NCBI GenBank assembly: GCA_947589545.1
Contig: CANQBA010000001.1
Span: 55,292-119,291 of the forward strand
DNA length: 64,000 nucleotides
Source: an uncultured Oscillospiraceae bacterium
GTDB lineage: Bacteria; Bacillota; Clostridia; Oscillospirales; Oscillospiraceae
Reading direction: 5' to 3'
The notes under the pieces are model-generated. The model was not told the DNA's origin and did no database searches. It saw only the letters and a program-made list of their open reading frames with translations. Numbering within the stretch: the stretch's first letter is position 1; every line of letters begins with the position of its first letter. The translations under genes and the position numbers were made by a program. Shown here in pieces: positions 25,882-33,937 of the stretch.

Positions 25882-26586
25882 GTGAAAATCAACTGCGTAT
25901 GGGAGCATAACGGCCAGGACAGTCTTTTGTATGCCGAGCAGTTTCCCGGCGCTTTTACAAGAGGCCCCTCCAAAGCCGAGGCGATCCGGAAAATGCCCGC
26001 TGAGATCAGGGCCTACCAGATGTGGAGAGGCGGCCCGGTCCCGGACGCCTTTGAGGTGGAGATCGTTCAGGAAAAGCCCTCTGAGCTGACGGTCTCCGAC
26101 GCGGATTCGGATGTGCTTTTTGACGCGGAGAGGAAGGCGTTGAGCCCGCCTGAGTACGAGGAACTGAAAGCGCTGGCCCTGAAATCGGCCCGGGATTTTT
26201 TGACGCTGCTTGAGGCGGTGCCGGATCCGAACAGGAGCTGTCTGCCGGCCAGGGAAACCTTCTACGGGCCGGTTCCGCGCACGGCCCTGGAGATGTACGA
26301 GCATACAAGGAACGTCAACGAATACTATTTTGGCGAGATCGGCGTTCCCGCGGACAATGAGGGCACCGTTTTGGCGTGCCGGGAGCGCGGCTTCGCGGCG
26401 CTGGAAAGCCGGCCGGATTTCTTGAAAAATACCGTCTTCCTTGGCAGCTATGACGAGGAGTGGTCGCTGAGAAAGGTGCTGAGACGCTTTGTCTGGCACG
26501 ACAGGATCCACGCCAGGGCCATGTACCGCATGGCGGTCAAAACCTTCGGCCTCCGGGCCGTGCCAAACGTATTTCTCTTTCTATAA
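25882..26586 (+). CDS. Unknown protein with HicB-like N-terminus and DinB-like C-terminus
   Basis: A 234-residue protein of unknown function. Residues 1-45 (VWEHNGQDSLLYAEQFPG, GPSKAEAIRKMPAEI) resemble the small HicB antitoxin-like fold. The C-terminal ~130 residues look like a DinB/YfiT four-helix metal-binding domain: the end reads RKVLRRFVWHDRIHARAMY, where the His pair fits the usual metal ligands, and an upstream His in MYEHTRNVNEYYFG could be the third. GAGGAGGGA precedes GTG 25882; an ATG at 25852 lies before that site. It follows yhaN by 30 bp and may belong to the same operon. Both domain calls are by eye. Confidence 0.6.
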   Translation: MKINCVWEHNGQDSLLYAEQFPGAFTRGPSKAEAIRKMPAEIRAYQMWRGGPVPDAFEVEIVQEKPSELTVSDADSDVLFDAERKALSPPEYEELKALALKSARDFLTLLEAVPDPNRSCLPARETFYGPVPRTALEMYEHTRNVNEYYFGEIGVPADNEGTVLACRERGFAALESRPDFLKNTVFLGSYDEEWSLRKVLRRFVWHDRIHARAMYRMAVKTFGLRAVPNVFLFL

Positions 26587-26604
26587 GCCTGTCTTTCACC
26601 AGCC

Positions 26605-26635
26605 TCCCGCCGGAAGATCCCGGCGGGAATTTTTT
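26605..26635 (+). terminator. Intrinsic terminator
   Basis: TCCCGCCGG (26605-26613) pairs with CCGGCGGGA (26620-26628), followed by ATTTTTT. Confidence 0.9.
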
Positions 26636-26646
26636 GCTTTTTCCTC

Positions 26647-26694
26647 TTGACAGTGGGGGAGAGGTGTGTTATTGTATTAAGCGGCTAATACAAT
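26647..26694 (+). promoter_or_regulatory. Promoter with YtrA-type operator
   Basis: TTGACA (26647-26652) and TATTGT (26670-26675) are 17 bp apart. A perfect dyad, ATTGTATTA-N6-TAATACAAT (26671-26694), overlaps the -10 box and the start site. Its size and TGTA/TACA ends fit the operator of the YtrA-subfamily GntR regulator encoded 38 bp downstream, so autorepression is likely (inference). Confidence 0.75.
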
Positions 26695-26732
26695 GATACA
26701 GATCCGGCGGGATAACAGCGGGGAGGTGCGTC

Positions 26733-27095
26733 ATGGAGTGGCGGTTTGACGGGGGAGCGCCCATTTACGCCCAGATCGTGGACGCGGTGAAGTTGGCCAT
26801 CGTCTCCGGGGAGCTTCCGCCGGGGGCACGGCTCCAGGGTGTGCGGGAGCTGGCGATGGAGGCCGGGGTCAACCCCAACACCATGCAGAGGGCGCTTTCG
26901 GAGCTGGAGCGGCAGGGGCTTGTCTACACCCTGCGCACGGCGGGCCGGTATGTCACCGGCGACGAGGCCGTCATCCGGGCGGCCCGGCGGGAGCTGGCCG
27001 GGGGATACGTAGAAACCTTTCTCACGGCTATGGGAAGGCTGGGCATGGAAAAAAGCGATATGATCAAGCTGCTGGAGGCAGATGAGGAGGTATGA
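26733..27095 (+). CDS. GntR-family regulator, YtrA subfamily
   Basis: A 120-residue repressor. The winged HTH (about 5-75: PIYAQIVDAVKLAIVSGELPPG, GVNPNTMQRALSELERQGLV) is typical of GntR. The short ~40-residue tail, without a ligand domain, defines the YtrA subfamily, which usually controls the ABC transporter encoded next to it. GGGGAGGTG precedes the ATG. The stop overlaps the next start region, so the three genes form one operon. Confidence 0.93.
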   Translation: MEWRFDGGAPIYAQIVDAVKLAIVSGELPPGARLQGVRELAMEAGVNPNTMQRALSELERQGLVYTLRTAGRYVTGDEAVIRAARRELAGGYVETFLTAMGRLGMEKSDMIKLLEADEEV

Positions 27096-27097
27096 GC

Positions 27098-27793
27098 ATG
27101 GCAATTTTGGAATGTAAGGGCCTTTCCAAGTCCTACGGCCCTGTCCGGGCCCTGGACGGGGTGGACTTCGCCGTGGCGTCCGGGCGGATCGTGGGGCTTC
27201 TGGGGCCCAACGGCAGCGGAAAGACAACGCTTATCAAGCTGGCCAACGGCCTGCTGACGCCCTCCGCCGGACAGATCCTGATCAACGGGCAGGCGCCGGG
27301 GGTGGAGACGAAAAAGGCGGTGTCCTATCTCCCGGAGCGCTCCTGCCTGCCGGAGTGGATGAGCGCCGCACAGCTCATGGGCTTCTACGGGGACTTCTAC
27401 GCGGACTTTGACCGGGCCGTGGCGGAGGCCATGCTGGCGCGGCTGAATATCGACGTCAAGGCGCGGCTCAAGCACCTGTCCAAGGGCAACCGGGAGAAGG
27501 TACAGCTCATTATGGTGATGGCGCGGAGGGCCCAGCTCTACCTGCTGGACGAGCCCATCGGCGGGGTGGATCCGGCGGCCCGGGACTTTATTTTGAGTAC
27601 CATCATCTCCAACTACAACCCCACCGCCACCGTGATCCTCTCCACCCACCTGATCGCCGACGTGGAGCGGGTGCTGGACGACGTGATCTTCATCAATCAG
27701 GGCAAGGTGGTCCTGGCGGCCCCCGCCGACCAGCTGCGGGAACAGCAGGGCAAGAGCGTAGATCAGATCTTCAGGGAGGTGTTCAGATGTTAG
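27098..27793 (+). CDS. ABC transporter ATP-binding protein (YtrB-like)
   Basis: A 231-residue ATPase with Walker A GPNGSGKTT near 36-44, Q-loop region YLPERSCLP, signature LSKGNREK near 127, and Walker B LYLLDEPIGGVDP near 148. The signature LSKGN is the form seen in YtrB/BcrA-like ABC-2 exporters. ATG 27098 has GAGGAGGT seven bases upstream; an ATG at 27092 is too close to that site. It works with the membrane protein that follows and is controlled by the GntR protein before it. Substrate unknown. Confidence 0.92.
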   Translation: MAILECKGLSKSYGPVRALDGVDFAVASGRIVGLLGPNGSGKTTLIKLANGLLTPSAGQILINGQAPGVETKKAVSYLPERSCLPEWMSAAQLMGFYGDFYADFDRAVAEAMLARLNIDVKARLKHLSKGNREKVQLIMVMARRAQLYLLDEPIGGVDPAARDFILSTIISNYNPTATVILSTHLIADVERVLDDVIFINQGKVVLAAPADQLREQQGKSVDQIFREVFRC

Positions 27794-28599
27794 GAAAGCT
27801 CATGAAGCACGAGCTGCGGGCCACGTCCCACACCATGCTGCCCATCATCGGGGAGATGCTCCTGGTGGCGGCGGTGGGGAACGTGTGCGTCCGGCTGGGC
27901 AACGGCCACGATCTGCCGGCGGCGGTGAGCCTCATCATCACGCTGGTGATGGTGCTGTTTTTCGTGGGGATCTTCGCCATCGGCCTTGTGACGGTGTATA
28001 TGATGGTGCGCCGGTTCCGGGACAACCTGCTCCGGGACGAGGGGTACATCATGCACACCCTGCCGGTGAGCGTCCACGCCCAGATCTGGACCAAGGTGCT
28101 GGTCTCAGCCCTCTGGTACGCCCTGGCCTCCGTGACCATCGTGGCCGCCGTGGTATTGCTGACCTTTAACGCGGAGACCCTCAAGGTCATCGGGGATCTG
28201 TTCAAGACCCTGTTCATCGTCACCAGGAGCAACGGACAAATCGCGGAGATCGTGGTGGAGTGTCTGGCGATGCTGGTGCTGGCCTCCGTGACCATGAGCC
28301 TGAGCTTTGACGCGGCCCTCAGCGTGGGCCACTCCTTTGCCAGGCACAAGATGGCCGCGTCGGTGGCGGCCTACATCGGCCTTCTGATCCTGGGCCAGAT
28401 CGCCCTCAGCTGCGCCGCCAGGCTGACGGTGATGACCAATTTTTACGGCTACCTGGACGCGTCCTTCGTGGACATCTATGAGTTCATGACCTACTGGCGC
28501 GGCATCTGCGGCGCCAACGCGGGCCTTATGATCCTGGAGGGGGCCGTCTGCTACGGCATCACCGCCTATTTCCTGAAGCGCCGGCTGAATCTGGAGTGA
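27787..28599 (+). CDS. ABC-2 type permease-like membrane protein
   Basis: A 270-residue protein with about six hydrophobic segments (for example SLIITLVMVLFFVGIFAIGL, ALASVTIVAAVVLLTF, VAAYIGLLILGQIALS). It starts MLGKLMKHELRAT, the short amphipathic entry typical of ABC-2 permeases. It overlaps the ATPase gene by 7 bp, which implies translational coupling and a joint transporter. Such GntR-YtrB-permease sets often respond to cell-wall antibiotics or fermentation stress; that role here is inference. Confidence 0.85.
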   Translation: MLGKLMKHELRATSHTMLPIIGEMLLVAAVGNVCVRLGNGHDLPAAVSLIITLVMVLFFVGIFAIGLVTVYMMVRRFRDNLLRDEGYIMHTLPVSVHAQIWTKVLVSALWYALASVTIVAAVVLLTFNAETLKVIGDLFKTLFIVTRSNGQIAEIVVECLAMLVLASVTMSLSFDAALSVGHSFARHKMAASVAAYIGLLILGQIALSCAARLTVMTNFYGYLDASFVDIYEFMTYWRGICGANAGLMILEGAVCYGITAYFLKRRLNLE

Positions 28600-28736
28600 C
28601 AGCCCCTTTTTGGCAAAGCTTCCGCCAAGGGTCGCCAAAACGGCCCTTTCAGAAGGCGATTTTCGGTTACAGGATGCATTATACCATAGGCCGAAGCATT
28701 TATCAAGTATTTTTTGAAAAAATTTAAATATTTTTT

Positions 28737-28770
28737 AGCGCCCGTCACGAAGTAATTCGCGCCGGGCGCT
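28737..28770. repeat. GC-rich inverted repeat upstream of mutS2
   Basis: AGCGCCCG (28737-28744) pairs with CGGGCGCT (28763-28770). The rest of the gap 28600-28777 is AT-rich with no gene seen. There is no T run after it on the plus strand, so its role is unclear; it may be a weak terminator for the ABC operon. Confidence 0.45.
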
Positions 28771-28777
28771 TCTATGC

Positions 28778-28806
28778 TTGAAAAAAGCCGGAAGGTGTGG
28801 TATGAT
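28778..28806 (+). promoter_or_regulatory. Sigma-A type promoter of mutS2
   Basis: TTGAAA (28778-28783) and TATGAT (28801-28806) are 17 bp apart, 52 bp before the ATG. Confidence 0.75.
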
Positions 28807-28857
28807 AAACCTGTTTTAAGGCGAAAACTACGGGAAAGACACCACGGAGGTGACGGT

Positions 28858-31224
28858 ATGACGCTTTATGAGAAATCCCAGGCCATTCTGGAGCTGCCGG
28901 CGGTACTGGAGATGCTGGCGGCCGAGGCGGTCAGCGACGGGGCCAAGACTGCGGCGCGGGCTCTGACGCCTGTGGCCGACAGGGCGGAGGCGGAGCGGCG
29001 GCAGCGGGAGACCACGGACGCCAGGGACATGATGATCCTCTACGCCGCGCCCTCCTTCGACGGGGTGAAGGACATCCGGGACAGCTTAAAGAGGGCCGAC
29101 GCCGGCGGGATGCTGAACACCCGGGAGCTGACGGACATCGCCCAGGTCCTGCGGTGCGCCCGAAACGCCGCCGCCTACGCCTCCGGGGACGAGAGCGGCG
29201 CCAGGAGCATCGGCTATCTCTTCTCCTCCCTCCACGCCAACAAGTATCTGGAGGAGAAGATTACCAATTCCATCATCGGCGAGGGGGAGCTGGCGGACTC
29301 CGCCAGCGCGGAGCTTGCGGATATCCGCCGCGCCATGCGGGTGGCGGGGAGCAAGGTGCGGGAGGCGCTGCAGAAGGTCATCTCCTCGCCCACCTATCAG
29401 AAGGCCCTGCAGGAGCCCATCATCACCGTGAAAAACGGCCGCTATGTGGTGCCGGTGAAGGCCGAGCACAAGGGGGCCGTGCCGGGGCTGACCCACGACA
29501 TCTCCTCCTCCGGGCAGACGCTGTTCATCGAGCCCATGAGCGCCGTGAAGGCCAACAACGAGATCCGGGAGCTCCTGGCCCGGGAGGAGCGGGAGATCGA
29601 GCGGATCCTGCGGGAGCTCAGTGCCGAGGCGTCGGACTTCTCCGAGAGCATTATTTTGGATTATAACCTGCTGACCCAGCTGGATCTTGTCTTTGCCAAG
29701 GCCAAGCTCAGCTACAAGCTCAACTGCGCCCCGCCGGAATTTTCCGAGAGGGGGGAGCTGACGCTGAAAAAGGCCCGCCATCCCCTTTTGAAGCAGGCGG
29801 AGGCGGTGCCCATCGACATCGAGCTGGGCGGGGACTTCGACACCCTGGTGATCACTGGTCCCAACACCGGCGGCAAGACGGTGAGCATCAAGACCCTGGG
29901 ACTTCTGTGCCTGATGGCCCAGTGCGGCCTGCACATCCCGGCGGGGGACGAGAGCCGGATCCCGCTGTTTGAGAGGGTGCTGGCGGACATCGGCGACGAG
30001 CAGTCCATCGAGCAGTCCCTGAGTACGTTTTCCTCGCATATGACCAACATCGTGGGCATACTTTCGGAATGTGGGGAGGGGAGCCTTGTCCTCTTTGACG
30101 AGCTGGGCGCCGGCACCGACCCGGCGGAGGGCGCGGCCCTGGCCGTGGCCATCATCGAGTACGCCAGGAGCGTGGGCGCCCATATCGCCGCCACCACCCA
30201 CTACGCGGAGCTGAAGATCTACGCCATGACGGAGAAGGGAGTCATGAACGCCTCCTGCGAATTTGACGTGAAGACCCTGAAGCCCACCTACAGACTGCTG
30301 ATGGGCATCCCCGGCAAGTCCAACGCCTTCGCCATCTCCGAGCGGCTGGGCCTGCCCGGACACATCATCGACGACGCCAGACGCCGGATGGACAAGGGGG
30401 ACGTGGACTTTGAGGAGGCCCTGACAAAGCTGGAGGAGAACCGCAAGGCCGCCGAGGAGCGTAAGGCCGAGACCTCCGAGGCCCTGAAAAGGGCGAAGGA
30501 GGATCTGGACGCGGCGGAGAAGGAGCGGAAAAAGGCGGAGGAGGAGCGGCTCAAATTCACCAAAAACGCCCGGGGCGAGGCGGAGCGGATCATCGAGGAC
30601 GCCCGCCGGGCCGCCGACGAGGCCTTCCGGGAGATCGAGCGCCTCCGCCGGGAGGCGGCCACGGACACCGACTGGCAGAGGCTCAACGAGGCCAAGGCCA
30701 GACTCCGCCAGGGCCTCAACGAGGCCGCCGAAAAGGTGACGCCGGAGCGGGAGGCCCCCATTCAGCGCAAGCCCACCCGTCCCGCGGTGAAGGGCGACAC
30801 GGTGGAGATCCTGTCCATCGGCTCCAAGGCCACGGTGCTGGAGGTGAACTCCGACGGCTCTTTGCAGCTGCAGGCGGGCGTCATGAAGGTGACCGCCAAG
30901 CAGAGCGAGGTGCGGGTCACCGAGTCGGAGAAGGTGAAGATCAAGACCGCCTCCGTGTCCGTTCCCGCCTCCACCCAGAGCGCCAAAAACGAGCTGGACG
31001 TGCGGGGCATGACGGCGGACGAGACGGTGGCGCTGGTGGAGCGGTTCATCGACGGGGCCCAGCTGCGGCACCTCAATCAGGTGACCATCATCCACGGCAA
31101 GGGGACGGGCGTGCTGCGCAAGGCCGTCCACGAGTGCCTGAAGCGCTCTAAGCAGGTGAAGAGCTACCGTTTGGGCCGGTTCGGCGAGGGGGAGAGCGGC
31201 GTCACCATCGTGGAGATCCGCTGA
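28858..31224 (+). CDS. mutS2: Endonuclease MutS2
   Basis: A 788-residue protein, the standard length for MutS2. The ATPase core has Walker A GPNTGGKT at 334-341 and Walker B with Asp414-Glu415 in LVLFDELGAGTDP, and is preceded by the clamp/lever helices. A long charged coiled coil (~520-640) links to a C-terminal Smr nuclease domain from ~713 (LDVRGMTADE, HGKGTGVLR). MutS2 limits homologous recombination and acts on stalled or collided ribosomes in Bacillus. It lacks the mismatch-recognition N-terminus of MutS. GGAGGTGAC sets the start; the frame runs open upstream to 28774 over the promoter. Confidence 0.95.
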   Translation: MTLYEKSQAILELPAVLEMLAAEAVSDGAKTAARALTPVADRAEAERRQRETTDARDMMILYAAPSFDGVKDIRDSLKRADAGGMLNTRELTDIAQVLRCARNAAAYASGDESGARSIGYLFSSLHANKYLEEKITNSIIGEGELADSASAELADIRRAMRVAGSKVREALQKVISSPTYQKALQEPIITVKNGRYVVPVKAEHKGAVPGLTHDISSSGQTLFIEPMSAVKANNEIRELLAREEREIERILRELSAEASDFSESIILDYNLLTQLDLVFAKAKLSYKLNCAPPEFSERGELTLKKARHPLLKQAEAVPIDIELGGDFDTLVITGPNTGGKTVSIKTLGLLCLMAQCGLHIPAGDESRIPLFERVLADIGDEQSIEQSLSTFSSHMTNIVGILSECGEGSLVLFDELGAGTDPAEGAALAVAIIEYARSVGAHIAATTHYAELKIYAMTEKGVMNASCEFDVKTLKPTYRLLMGIPGKSNAFAISERLGLPGHIIDDARRRMDKGDVDFEEALTKLEENRKAAEERKAETSEALKRAKEDLDAAEKERKKAEEERLKFTKNARGEAERIIEDARRAADEAFREIERLRREAATDTDWQRLNEAKARLRQGLNEAAEKVTPEREAPIQRKPTRPAVKGDTVEILSIGSKATVLEVNSDGSLQLQAGVMKVTAKQSEVRVTESEKVKIKTASVSVPASTQSAKNELDVRGMTADETVALVERFIDGAQLRHLNQVTIIHGKGTGVLRKAVHECLKRSKQVKSYRLGRFGEGESGVTIVEIR

Positions 31225-31295
31225 CACACGAGCGATTTTGTCAAAATAGCACACATTTTTCCCGTTTTGCGCCGAATATTCAACAGAATTATTTA

Positions 31296-31324
31296 TTGAC
31301 GGGCGTGAAGCTCTTTGGTAGAAT
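31296..31324 (+). promoter_or_regulatory. Sigma-A type promoter of the HPr-like gene
   Basis: TTGACG (31296-31301) and TAGAAT (31319-31324) are 17 bp apart, about 62 bp before the ATG. Confidence 0.7.
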
Positions 31325-31385
31325 AATGATAGGTTTATAAATGTTCTGCGGGCGGCGGCCTGCGCACTTTTGAGGAGGGGCATTT

Positions 31386-31649
31386 ATGTTTGCAAAAACA
31401 GTTGAGGTAAAGAACCAGGTTGGTTTGCGTGCAAGGCCGGCCACCTTCTTCACACAGAAGGCCAACGAATTCAAGTGCCAGGTCTGGATCGAGAAGGAGG
31501 AGCGCCGCGTCAACGCCAAGAGCCTGCTGGGCGTTCTGTCCCTGGGCATCATCAAGGGCATGACCATCTCCATCGCCGCCGACGGCGAGGACGAGGAGCG
31601 CGCCGTGGAGACGCTCTGTGAGCTGATCTCCCACGACTTTGCCGAGTAA
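31386..31649 (+). CDS. HPr-like protein lacking the catalytic histidine (Crh-like)
   Basis: An 87-residue HPr-fold protein. HPr normally passes phosphate from enzyme I to PTS sugar enzymes through His15 in GLHARPA. Here the motif is GLRARPA with Arg15 (CGT at 31428-31430), so PTS phosphotransfer should be impossible. The regulatory Ser46 and its surroundings (NAKSLLGVLSLGI) are intact, so phosphorylation by HPr kinase and action with CcpA remain possible. This is the state of Bacillus Crh, which has Gln15. GAGGAGGGG precedes the ATG. It has its own promoter and terminator between mutS2 and uvrC. A plain sequencing error (A to G in CAT) is the alternative. Confidence 0.9.
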   Translation: MFAKTVEVKNQVGLRARPATFFTQKANEFKCQVWIEKEERRVNAKSLLGVLSLGIIKGMTISIAADGEDEERAVETLCELISHDFAE

Positions 31650-31668
31650 TTTATAGCGCATCATAAAA

Positions 31669-31705
31669 CGGCCTGTTTCACACAAAATGAAACAGGCCGC
31701 TTTGT
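31669..31705 (+). terminator. Hairpin terminator after the HPr-like gene
   Basis: CGGCCTGTTTCA (31669-31680) pairs perfectly with TGAAACAGGCCG (31688-31699), followed by CTTTGTT. The T run is interrupted. Confidence 0.75.
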
Positions 31706-31728
31706 TGTGGGGGCCTTACCCCGGCGGG

Positions 31729-31978
31729 GGTTTCCGCCCTGATAGGGCGGAGGAGATTTGCTTTCTCCTCTTTTGTGTTGACAAAAGAGAAGAAAGCAAC
31801 AAAGAGGAGAAAAACAACCAGGGGAGGGATTTCGACCTTCCCTCCCCTGGATCCCACCTTTAAAAAACGACCAGAGGGGGCCGCGGCCCCCATCTGGACT
31901 CCCCCGGGGAGCGCCCTCACGAAATCTGTCACATTTCGCATCACGCACCCCGTACGGGCCGGACACTGGCCGGCCCGT
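31729..31978 (-). repeat. Tandem hairpin element, non-coding, between the HPr-like gene and uvrC
   Basis: This stretch has no credible gene but five consecutive inverted repeats. They are: TCCGCCCT/AGGGCGGA near 31729-31751; a 19-bp stem with one mismatch (31758-31776 with 31781-31799); CCAGGGGAGGGA/TCCCTCCCCTGG (31818-31829 with 31839-31850); CCAGAGGGGGCC with GGCCCCCATCTGG (31871-31897, one bulge); and ACGGGCCGG/CCGGCCCGT (31954-31962 with 31970-31978). Read on the minus strand, the third and fourth stems are each followed by a T-rich tail (TTGTTTTT and TCGTTTTTT), like tandem terminators. It may be a repeated intergenic element or a structured RNA. Short frames here on both strands look spurious. 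Confidence 0.6.
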
Positions 31979-32050
31979 GTATCGAATTCCTGAATATCTT
32001 TCGATAGACACTGTACGGGCCGCCGCATCATACACAAGGAGGCTGACGAT

Positions 32051-33937
32051 GTGAATCCAAAGCTCGATGAACTTCGTGAAAAGGCCGCGGCCTTGCCGCT
32101 GAAGCCGGGGAGCTACATTATGCACGCCGCCGACGGGACGGTGATCTATGTGGGCAAGGCCAAGGCGCTCCGCAACCGGGTGAGCTCCTATTTCCACGGC
32201 ACCCACAACGCCAAAACCGAGGCGATGGTGGCCAACATCGACGACTTTGAGGTGATCATCGCCAAGTCGGAATTCGAGGCGCTGGTGCTGGAAAATTCCC
32301 TGATTAAGCACTATAAGCCCAAATACAACATCCTTTTGAAGGACGACAAGGGCTATCCCTTCATCCGGCTGGAGGGCGGGGCGGGATACCCCCGCTTCTC
32401 CATCGCCTCCCGCCGGGAGAAGGACGGGGCGGAGTATTTCGGCCCCTACGGCTCCCGGGGCAATACCAAGGCGGCCCTGGAGATGCTTTTGAAGGCCCTG
32501 AAAATGCCCACCTGCTCCCGGCGCTTCCCCCGGGATCTGGGCCGGGACAGACCGTGCCTTAACCACCACATGGGCGTCTGCGACGCCTGGTGCCGGGGGG
32601 TGCTGACGGAGGAGGACTACCGGGCGCGGGTGGCCCAGGCCGTGATGGTGCTGAAGGGCCGGGGCCGGGAGCTGACGGCCGAACTCACGGAGAGGATGAA
32701 CGAGGCCGCCGAGGCGCTCCAATTTGAGGAGGCGGCCCGGCTCCGGGACACGGTGCGGGCGCTGGAGCTTCTGGAGACGCGGCAGACGGTCTTAAACAAG
32801 GGCGCCTCGGACACCGACGCCGTGGGGTATTTTGAGGGGCAGGTCAAATCCGCCTTCGCCGTCCTCCACTACGTCCAGGGACAGCTGCTGGCCAAGGACT
32901 GTGAGCTCTTTGACGATCCTCTGGGGGACGCGGAGGAGTCCGTCTCTCTGCTGGTGCGGCAGTACTATCAGGACGCTGAGCTGATCCCCGCCAGGGTGCT
33001 GCTGCCCCTGGAGACGGAGGACGGGGAGGAGCTGCAGCGGTATTTGACGGAGAAGGCCGGCCACGCGGTACAGGTGACCGTCCCCCAGCGGGGGATGTAC
33101 CGGGAATTTCTGGCCGCCGCCGCGGAGAACGCCCGGGAGGAGACGGAACGCCACACCACCGCCGCGGAGCGGGTGTCCAAGACGGCCCAATGGCTGATGG
33201 ACGCCCTGGGGCTGGAGGCGCCGCCGGAGCGGGTGGAGAGCTTCGATATCTCCAACACCGGCGCCGACGACGTGGTGGCCTCCATGGTGGTGTTTGTGGA
33301 CGGGAGGCCCAAGAAGAGCGAATATAAGAAATTTAAAATGAAAACAATAGAGGGACAGGACGACTACGGCTCCATGCGGGAGGCCGTGGGCCGCCGCTTC
33401 GCCCGGTATACGGCCGGCGACGAGAGCTTCGGGACTCTCCCCGATCTGCTGCTCATCGACGGCGGGGACAAGCACGCGGAGGCGGCCCGGGAGGCCATGG
33501 AGGAAAAGGGCGTTTCCGTGCCCGTCTTCGGCATGGTGAAGGACGACCGGCACCGCACCCGCGCCCTCATCACCCCGGAGGGGCGGGAGATCGGGATCCA
33601 GGCCAATCCGGCGGTGTTCGCCTTCATCGGGAACATCCAGGAGGAGACGCACCGCTTCGCCATCGAGTACCACCGTACCCTGCGCTCCAAGCGGGTCAGG
33701 GCCTCGCGCCTGGACGGGATCCCCGGCGTGGGGGAGAAGCGCAAGGCGGAGCTGCTCCGGCGCTTCAAATCCGTCAAGGCCATCGCCGAGGCGGATCTCA
33801 TCGACCTGGCCGGCGTGATCCCCGGCCCCGCCGCCAAGGCGGTATACGACCATTTCCACAGCGAGGAAAGCAACGAGGAGACAGACCATGAGAGTGATCA
33901 CGGGCTCGGCCAGGGGCCGGAAGCTGAAAACCCCTGA
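32051..33937 (+). CDS. uvrC: UvrABC system protein C (excinuclease subunit)
   Basis: A 628-residue nucleotide-excision-repair nuclease that makes both incisions around a lesion. Domains: GIY-YIG N-terminus (about 15-95; PGSYIMHAADGTVIYVGKAKALRNR), UVR coiled motif (~205-240), RNase-H-like C-terminal nuclease (~390-540; SFDISNTG, LLLIDGGDKH), and helix-hairpin-helix pairs (~570-610; IPGVGEKRKAELLRRF). It starts with GTG at 32051, eight bases after AAGGAGG. It overlaps rsmD by 50 bp, so the two are coupled. Confidence 0.95.
   Translation: MNPKLDELREKAAALPLKPGSYIMHAADGTVIYVGKAKALRNRVSSYFHGTHNAKTEAMVANIDDFEVIIAKSEFEALVLENSLIKHYKPKYNILLKDDKGYPFIRLEGGAGYPRFSIASRREKDGAEYFGPYGSRGNTKAALEMLLKALKMPTCSRRFPRDLGRDRPCLNHHMGVCDAWCRGVLTEEDYRARVAQAVMVLKGRGRELTAELTERMNEAAEALQFEEAARLRDTVRALELLETRQTVLNKGASDTDAVGYFEGQVKSAFAVLHYVQGQLLAKDCELFDDPLGDAEESVSLLVRQYYQDAELIPARVLLPLETEDGEELQRYLTEKAGHAVQVTVPQRGMYREFLAAAAENAREETERHTTAAERVSKTAQWLMDALGLEAPPERVESFDISNTGADDVVASMVVFVDGRPKKSEYKKFKMKTIEGQDDYGSMREAVGRRFARYTAGDESFGTLPDLLLIDGGDKHAEAAREAMEEKGVSVPVFGMVKDDRHRTRALITPEGREIGIQANPAVFAFIGNIQEETHRFAIEYHRTLRSKRVRASRLDGIPGVGEKRKAELLRRFKSVKAIAEADLIDLAGVIPGPAAKAVYDHFHSEESNEETDHESDHGLGQGPEAENP

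Noticed and set aside
23356..26511. 1051-codon open frame on the minus strand opposite yhaO-yhaN
   Set aside because: It is the antisense shadow of GC-rich coding sequence: it covers well-supported genes, has low-complexity Gly/Leu/Arg/His-rich content and has no ribosome-binding site. The same holds for other long antisense frames, such as 29086-31383 and 41520-43709.
31775..31993. 72-codon plus-strand frame and 119-codon minus-strand frame in the hairpin region
   Set aside because: Both lie over stacked inverted repeats with no ribosome-binding site and have compositions dictated by the palindromes.
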